Shown: positions 6,660-10,700 of the stretch, in pieces
Position numbering within the stretch: the stretch's first letter is position 1
How the letters are laid out: every line of letters begins with the position of its first letter
Source of the DNA: Bacillota bacterium
GTDB lineage: Bacteria > Bacillota > Desulfitobacteriia > Desulfitobacteriales > JAJXUE01
DNA: 10,700 bases
Direction of reading: 5' to 3'
Assembly (NCBI GenBank): GCA_021786555.1
Contig: JAJYNB010000407.1
Location: 1-10,700 of the forward strand
The notes under the pieces: model-generated
What the model saw: only the letters and a program-made list of their open reading frames with translations
Database searches by the model: none
What the model was told of the DNA's origin: nothing
Program-made: the position numbers and the translations under genes

Positions 6660-7412
6660 ATGGATAAATGGCGCTGCCGGATTTGCGGCTATGACCACGA
6701 GGGTAAGGAACCGCCTGAAGCGTGCCCCTGGTGCGGCGCCCCCAAACCAGAATTTGTCCTGCTGGAATGCGCCTGGGACGGAACCTGCGGAGACGGGCCG
6801 GCTGACCGGAACGAATTATTATTGACGCCGGAAAAGGCACAAGTGCAGGGAACCAACGCAGCGGGAAACAGGGAAAACATTTTTGCCGCCCTGGGATTGG
6901 AGTATGGGTCATACTCCCGGTATCAGACACAGCTTGAGGCCTTAAACAACCCAAGGATTAACTCTGTTTTGGGTGGGTTGAAGCGCAGCCACAGGAATAA
7001 TGCGGCTGTACTTATAAACGCTCTGAAGCGGTCCTTGCCGCCTGCCAGGGAAGGGTTTGCTGAGATTCTTTTGCAGCTGGAACTAAACCTGAAGTTGGCG
7101 GAGGGGGCCCAGAAAACATTCCGGGGCTTTCAGGCTGAGGCTTTGGACGAGGACGTAAAAGAGTTGTTTGATAATATGGCGCGGGCAGAGGCAGTCCATG
7201 CCGCTCTCTTGCGCAGTATTCAGGCAGAAATCATGTCTGGGACATTTCCGGTTGTGTTTTACTGCCCGGCCTGCGGTGTAGAGTTGGATTTTGGCGCAGG
7301 CGCCAAGCAGGGGATGGTGCGCCAATGCCCCGAGTGCGGGGAGGAATATGAATTGTATCTGACAGAGGGGGATTTCAAACTCCGGCGGATCAGGCAAAAC
7401 CTGCCGGGATAG
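6660..7412 (+). CDS. Rubredoxin / degenerate ferritin-like / zinc-ribbon three-domain protein
   Basis: This protein of 250 residues resembles rubrerythrin in parts but in a different order. Residues 4-26 are a compact rubredoxin (C6-X2-C9, C22-X2-C25). The middle (about 75-190) is helical. Its second half has Glu148 and an ExxH at 177-180 in ARAEAVHAAL, as in a rubrerythrin iron site. In the first half the matching motif reads KRSH (108-111), so the Glu of the first ExxH is replaced by Lys. Residues 202-226 form a second CX2C pair (CPAC...CPEC), a zinc ribbon or rubredoxin-like end. It may hold a single metal or an incomplete di-iron centre. ATG 6660 has GGGTGG eight bases upstream; GTG 6648 is a possible alternative. 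It follows the flavoprotein by 14 bp and precedes nth by 5 bp. The exact function is not known. Confidence 0.82.
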   Translation: MDKWRCRICGYDHEGKEPPEACPWCGAPKPEFVLLECAWDGTCGDGPADRNELLLTPEKAQVQGTNAAGNRENIFAALGLEYGSYSRYQTQLEALNNPRINSVLGGLKRSHRNNAAVLINALKRSLPPAREGFAEILLQLELNLKLAEGAQKTFRGFQAEALDEDVKELFDNMARAEAVHAALLRSIQAEIMSGTFPVVFYCPACGVELDFGAGAKQGMVRQCPECGEEYELYLTEGDFKLRRIRQNLPG

Positions 7413-7417
7413 CGCCT

Positions 7418-8065
7418 ATGAACAGGACGACAAAAAAATTATCTCCGGCAACGGTTCGAGAGATTCTGGAAATTCTGGGGCAAACCTACCCGGAGGCCCA
7501 CTGTGAACTGAACTTTGATACTCCTTTTCACCTTTTGGTCTCAACCATTCTAAGCGCCCAGTGCACTGATCAAAGAGTAAACCAGGTTACCGCCAGGTTA
7601 TTCCGCACGTACCGAAACCCGGAGGATTTCTTGCGCTTGGGCCAGGCCGGCCTGGAGGAGGAAATCAGGGAGTGCGGTTTATTCCGCAACAAGGCCAAGA
7701 ATATACTGGCTACCTGTGAGATTCTGGTAAATAAATACGGTGGAGAAGTCCCCTCAACGCTGGAGGCATTGAATGCCCTGCCTGGAGTGGGGCGCAAAAC
7801 AGCCAATGTGGTGGGGAGCAACGCCTTTGGCATCCCCGCGATCGCCGTAGACACCCATGTGTTCCGCGTGTCAAACCGGCTCGGCCTGGCCGAGGCTGAC
7901 ACGGTGGACAAGGTGGAGGCCCAACTCCGGGAGAGGATTCCCCGGCAGCAGTGGATTAAGGCCCACCACTGGCTCATCTGGCACGGCAGGAGAATTTGCC
8001 AGGCCAGGCATCCCAAGTGTGAAATTTGTCTCCTGAACACTCATTGCAGGTATTTAAAAACTTGA
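7418..8065 (+). CDS. nth: Endonuclease III, DNA glycosylase/AP lyase
   Basis: Endonuclease III removes oxidised pyrimidines such as thymine glycol and cleaves the abasic site (base excision repair). The 215-residue protein has the helix-hairpin-helix LPGVGRKTANVV at 121-132 with catalytic Lys127, the catalytic Asp145 in AVDTHVFRVSNR, and the [4Fe-4S] loop C194-X6-C201-X2-C204-X5-C210 at the C-terminus. The length is normal. Start ATG 7418 lies 5 bp after the previous stop with only a weak GGGATAG upstream, so translation is probably coupled to the preceding gene. The stop codon lies inside the terminator hairpin. Being last in a peroxide-defence gene set fits repair of oxidative damage. Confidence 0.96.
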   Translation: MNRTTKKLSPATVREILEILGQTYPEAHCELNFDTPFHLLVSTILSAQCTDQRVNQVTARLFRTYRNPEDFLRLGQAGLEEEIRECGLFRNKAKNILATCEILVNKYGGEVPSTLEALNALPGVGRKTANVVGSNAFGIPAIAVDTHVFRVSNRLGLAEADTVDKVEAQLRERIPRQQWIKAHHWLIWHGRRICQARHPKCEICLLNTHCRYLKT

Positions 8066-8084
8066 ACCGGCGGTTCAAGTTTTT
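8056..8084 (+). terminator. Strong intrinsic terminator after nth
   Basis: AAAAACTTGAACC (8056-8068) pairs perfectly with GGTTCAAGTTTTT (8072-8084), a 13-bp stem with loop GGC, followed by AGTTTT. The A and U flanks make it work in either direction in principle. The nth stop TGA (8063-8065) lies in the left arm. It closes the plus-strand series and separates it from the activase operon. Confidence 0.9.
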
Positions 8085-8195
8085 AGTTTTGGAGGCAGGA
8101 ATCGGGACCTTAGTCAAGTTATTGTCGCGGTGGTGTTTAAAAATTTGCCCTGTGCCCATACTAATAGGCAGGATTAACCAAGCGGTGTAAAGAAT

Positions 8196-8212
8196 GGAAA
8201 TAGGGTATTTCC
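8196..8212 (+). promoter_or_regulatory. Small hairpin just upstream of the ribosome binding site of the first activase gene
   Basis: GGAAATA-GGG-TATTTCC is a perfect 7-bp stem with a 3-nt loop, ending five bases before the AGGAGG at 8218-8223. An alternative pairing AGGG/CCCT (8202-8205 with 8211-8214) is mutually exclusive with it. The position suggests an effect on translation start or mRNA stability. The 143-bp gap 8085-8228 shows no clear promoter. Confidence 0.35.
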
Positions 8213-8228
8213 CTTTTAGGAGGTTTTG

Positions 8229-9224
8229 ATGGCAAAAGTAGGGATTCCCCGGGCGCTCTTTTACTATGACTACTTCCCATTGTGGCAGGCTTTTTTTGAG
8301 GCGCTGGGGCACCAAGTGATGGTTTCCGATGCCACCAATAAGGGGATTCTGGAGGACGGGATAAAGCGGGCAGTGGATGAGACCTGTCTCCCGGTCAAAC
8401 TTTATATGGGCCATGTGCAAAACCTGAGAGACAGGGTAGATTATCTATTCATCCCCCGCTTGGTCAGCCTGGAAGAAAAACACTTCAGCTGTCCCAAATT
8501 TATCGGACTGCCCGACATGGTCAGGGGCTGCGTGCCCAACCTGCCGCCCATCCTGGATGTCCTCGTTGATTTGACCGATAACAAGAAACTGACCCGGAGT
8601 TCCCTGCTTGAACTGGGAAAGTTATTGGGTGCAAGCCCGGCCCAGGTAGGGGGGGCATACCAAGCTGGACTGCAGGCCCATCGCTCCTACCGCGCACGCT
8701 TGAAGCAGGGTTGGAGCCATGAGGAGGGTATAAGGGGCTCCAGGCCGGAAACCCTGGCCGAACCGGAAAACCTGCTGCGGGTAGCCCTGCTCAGCCATCC
8801 GTACAATATCTGTGACAGTTGGGCCAGCAACAATCTAATGGGCAAATTAAAGAGAATGGGAGCCGCTGTGACAACGGCGGACGCCCTTTCCCTGGGATAT
8901 CTGCGGCAGAAGGCCAACACCCTGTCGGAGCAAATTTACTGGACCTTCGAGAAGAAACTGGCCGGAGCGGCCATGCACTACCTGGAGACCCGGGAAGTGG
9001 ACGGGATTATTTTGGTAATGGCCTTTGAATGCGGCCCGGATTCCCTGGTGACGGAGTTGATTGAGCGGGAAGTCAGGGACAAGCTGCCGGTGATGACTCT
9101 GTGCATGGATGAACATACTGGAGAAGCTGGCATAATGACAAGGCTGGAGGCCTTTGTGGACATGATTGTACGGCAAAAATCCCGCCAGGAGGCAGCGGCG
9201 GCAAAGGAGTGGGCGGAGGCGTGA
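8229..9224 (+). CDS. DUF2229 / acyl-CoA dehydratase activase-related protein, first of pair
   Basis: This 331-residue protein resembles the DUF2229 proteins associated with 2-hydroxyacyl-CoA dehydratase activases and their D components, iron-sulfur proteins using ATP-driven electron transfer. It begins VGIPRALFYYDYFPLWQAFF with a Rossmann-like strand, and has conserved cysteines in DETCLPVKLY (Cys53), HFSCPKF (Cys88), GCVPNL (Cys101), YNICDSW (Cys195), FECGPDS (Cys268) and LCMDEHTGEAG (Cys292-Gly301). The DEHTGEAGIMTRLEAF block at 294-309 recurs in the next protein. ATG 8229 has AGGAGG at 8218-8223. The stop overlaps the next start by 4 bp (GTGA). No actual dehydratase or ATP-binding activase is in view, so it may belong to a stand-alone ATP-dependent redox system. 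The biochemical role is unknown. Confidence 0.82.
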   Translation: MAKVGIPRALFYYDYFPLWQAFFEALGHQVMVSDATNKGILEDGIKRAVDETCLPVKLYMGHVQNLRDRVDYLFIPRLVSLEEKHFSCPKFIGLPDMVRGCVPNLPPILDVLVDLTDNKKLTRSSLLELGKLLGASPAQVGGAYQAGLQAHRSYRARLKQGWSHEEGIRGSRPETLAEPENLLRVALLSHPYNICDSWASNNLMGKLKRMGAAVTTADALSLGYLRQKANTLSEQIYWTFEKKLAGAAMHYLETREVDGIILVMAFECGPDSLVTELIEREVRDKLPVMTLCMDEHTGEAGIMTRLEAFVDMIVRQKSRQEAAAAKEWAEA

Positions 9225-10321
9225 AAGTTACCTTTCCCCACATGGGGACCCTATATATACCTTTAAGACTTTTGTTTACGAATCTGGGGCTGGAAGTGGT
9301 GGTGCCGCCGCCTATCAGCAAGGAAACCATGAACCTGGGGGTCAGGCACTCCCCGGAAGGCGCCTGCCTGCCCTTTAAACTCACGCTGGGCAATTACCTT
9401 GAGGCGGCGGCGCTGGGAGCTGACACCTTTTTTATGGCCCAGGGATACGGCCTTTGCCGCTTCGGCTTTTACACCGAAGTACAGCAGAAGATTATGCGCG
9501 AACTGGGTTATGACTGCAACATGGCCCTGGTTAACATCTCGCAAAATGTCCTGCAGAACCTCTTGCGCAGACTCAAAGAGCTAAGCGGCAAATCGTATCT
9601 GCAGGTCCTAAGGGCCGTTCGCCTGGCCCTGGTGGGGATCAAGGTGCTGGATGATCTGGAGAAACTGCTGTACAAGGTCCGTCCACGGGAACTGCGCAAA
9701 GGGGAAAGCACCAAGGTCTATCAAAACACCCTGGCCAGGTTGGAAAGGGCCTCTTCTGTCTCAGAACTGCGGCGGGTTGGTTCCGAGGGGCTGCAGGAAC
9801 TGGCCGCCGTGAGCCAGGACCCGAACAGAACCCCTCTTCGGGTGGGAATCCTGGGTGAATTCTATGTCGTGTTGGAGCCCTTTACCAGTTCTGACGTGGA
9901 GAGGAGACTGGGTGAAATGGGAGTGGAAATCACCAAGTATCTCTACCCCAGCGACTGGGTAAGCTTCCACATGTTCATGCAATTGTTTAGAATCTTTAAG
10001 GAACACAAGAGCGCTGCTGAAGCGGCCAGGCCCTATCTGGCCTATAACGTGAGCGGTGACGGCCTGCAAACTGTCGGACAGACTATTCTCTGTGCGGAGG
10101 AAGGTTTTGACGGCATCGTCCAGTTGTACCCTTTTACCTGCATGCCGGAGATTGTGGCCAAACATTTGCTGCCTAAGGTGAGCGATGATTACCGCATTCC
10201 TGTCCTAAGCCTGGGCCTGGATGAGCATTCGGGTAACGCGGGCTTTGTCACCAGGCTGGAAGCCTATGTGGACCTGCTCAACCGACGCAAGTCGCTCATG
10301 GGACGTGAGGCGGCTAAGTAA
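9221..10321 (+). CDS. CoA-activase-like DUF2229-related protein, second of pair
   Basis: This 366-residue protein is related to its upstream partner and to the CoA-protein-activase family. It starts with GTG 9221 (MKVTFPHMGTLYIPLR), with AAGGAG at 9204-9209; the frame runs back only to 9209, and the GTGA overlap with the previous stop supports 9221. Conserved cysteines are in EGACLPFKL (Cys49), YGLCRFGFY (Cys79), GYDCNM (Cys99), TILCAEEGF (Cys291) and PFTCMPEI (Cys307). Its end, DEHSGNAGFVTRLEAY (334-349), parallels DEHTGEAGIMTRLEAF in the partner, but Cys292 of the partner has no match: here LSLGLDEH has Gly where the first has Cys. The overlap suggests equal production and a heteromeric complex (inference). 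The function is not established. Confidence 0.82.
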   Translation: MKVTFPHMGTLYIPLRLLFTNLGLEVVVPPPISKETMNLGVRHSPEGACLPFKLTLGNYLEAAALGADTFFMAQGYGLCRFGFYTEVQQKIMRELGYDCNMALVNISQNVLQNLLRRLKELSGKSYLQVLRAVRLALVGIKVLDDLEKLLYKVRPRELRKGESTKVYQNTLARLERASSVSELRRVGSEGLQELAAVSQDPNRTPLRVGILGEFYVVLEPFTSSDVERRLGEMGVEITKYLYPSDWVSFHMFMQLFRIFKEHKSAAEAARPYLAYNVSGDGLQTVGQTILCAEEGFDGIVQLYPFTCMPEIVAKHLLPKVSDDYRIPVLSLGLDEHSGNAGFVTRLEAYVDLLNRRKSLMGREAAK

Positions 10322-10387
10322 GATGAATCGGCCGGAGGACTTTCGGGCAAATTACTTGCTGAGAAACCTCGCGAAGGAGCAGAAAAA

Positions 10388-10624
10388 ATGGGCTACATTC
10401 AGTTGAACTTCCGGCCGGAAATCAGGGCGGAAGACCACCGCAGGCTGGAACAGACCTTGTCGAACGCCGGCATTGATGACAAGTTGGATATCGTGGTGGA
10501 GAGCGCCGACGCCCACCAAACGGACTTGCTGATGAACACCCTGCACAGCAACGGCTTTGATTATCAACCCAAGGGCGGAGGGGGGCAGGGGTATCATATA
10601 CTTGCCTGGCGCCGCCCCCACTAG
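10388..10624 (+). CDS. Small uncharacterised protein downstream of the activase pair
   Basis: This is a 78-residue acidic protein of unknown family. AAGGAG at 10374-10379 precedes ATG 10388 at ideal spacing, supporting a real gene. Predicted alternation reads strand (YIQLNFRP), helix (EDHRRLEQTLSNAG), strand (KLDIVVESA), helix (HQTDLLMNTLHSNGF), glycine loop (KGGGGQGYHI) and strand (ILAWRR), suggesting a small alpha/beta sandwich fold. It has no cysteines or membrane segments. It starts 66 bp after the second activase gene, probably in the same operon, so it may be a partner or regulator of that pair. I do not recognise it. Confidence 0.65.
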   Translation: MGYIQLNFRPEIRAEDHRRLEQTLSNAGIDDKLDIVVESADAHQTDLLMNTLHSNGFDYQPKGGGGQGYHILAWRRPH

Positions 10625-10641
10625 CGGCCAGGCCGTTGAAA

Positions 10642-10700
10642 AGCTTCGTCCAGCTTCGTCACCGGGCCGCCCGGCATCCTCAGCGTACGTCCAGTACGCC
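10642..10700. repeat. Compound intergenic repeat element, cut by window edge
   Basis: Three symmetrical blocks are packed together after the small gene: a direct repeat AGCTTCGTC (10642-10650 and 10652-10660), an inverted repeat CCGGG-CCG-CCCGG (10662-10674), and an inverted repeat GCGTAC-GTCCA-GTACGC (10683-10699). Lacking a T-run it is not a typical terminator. It could be a dispersed palindromic unit or the edge of a mobile element, continuing beyond the window. Confidence 0.45.

Noticed and set aside
10323..10406. 27-codon frame between the second activase and the small protein gene
   Set aside because: No ribosome binding site and it overlaps the start of the better supported gene at 10388.

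Overview
The window looks like chromosome of an anaerobic, low-oxygen-adapted Firmicute, probably a clostridial lineage of the Peptococcaceae type. This is inferred from strong AGGAGG-type ribosome binding sites, moderate GC content, rubrerythrin and rubredoxin proteins, a tandem pair of CoA-dehydratase-activase-like (DUF2229) genes, and a selenocysteine codon. No tRNA, rRNA, CRISPR array or complete insertion sequence was seen.

Layout. Positions 56-1509 (+) hold a DHA2-type multidrug exporter gene split by a one-base frameshift near 639-651. Convergent to it is uracil-DNA glycosylase (ung, 1561-2232, -). Positions 2233-2447 hold no convincing gene but carry a GGGGGAC/GTCCC palindromic element. 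Next is a two-gene minus-strand operon: a Cys-rich flavodoxin-fold protein (2820-3407), then a glutaredoxin (2448-2786). The glutaredoxin has an in-frame UGA at the first position of its CXXC motif and a SECIS-like hairpin just after it, so I read it as a selenoprotein (UPYC) fused to a C-terminal zinc ribbon. Conventional calling would truncate it at 2738. The operon has a candidate promoter with a 19-bp spacer containing a perfect dyad, as in MerR-family-controlled promoters.

From 3618 rightwards a plus-strand series runs: diacylglycerol/lipid kinase, rubrerythrin, SAM methyltransferase, rubredoxin-flavin reductase fusion, rubredoxin-ferritin-like-zinc ribbon fusion, and endonuclease III (nth). 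It is closed by a strong intrinsic terminator at 8056-8084. Three of these proteins carry the same compact rubredoxin module (CX2C-X12-CX2C). That points to one electron-transfer and peroxide-defence set, with nth repairing oxidised bases.

From 8229 a second plus-strand operon encodes two related DUF2229/CoA-activase-like proteins that overlap by 4 bp, followed by a small unknown protein (10388-10624). The last 60 bases are a compound repeat cut by the window edge. The main leads are the selenoprotein glutaredoxin-zinc ribbon with its flavoprotein partner, the unusual rubredoxin-ferritin-zinc ribbon protein, and the activase pair with its small partner.
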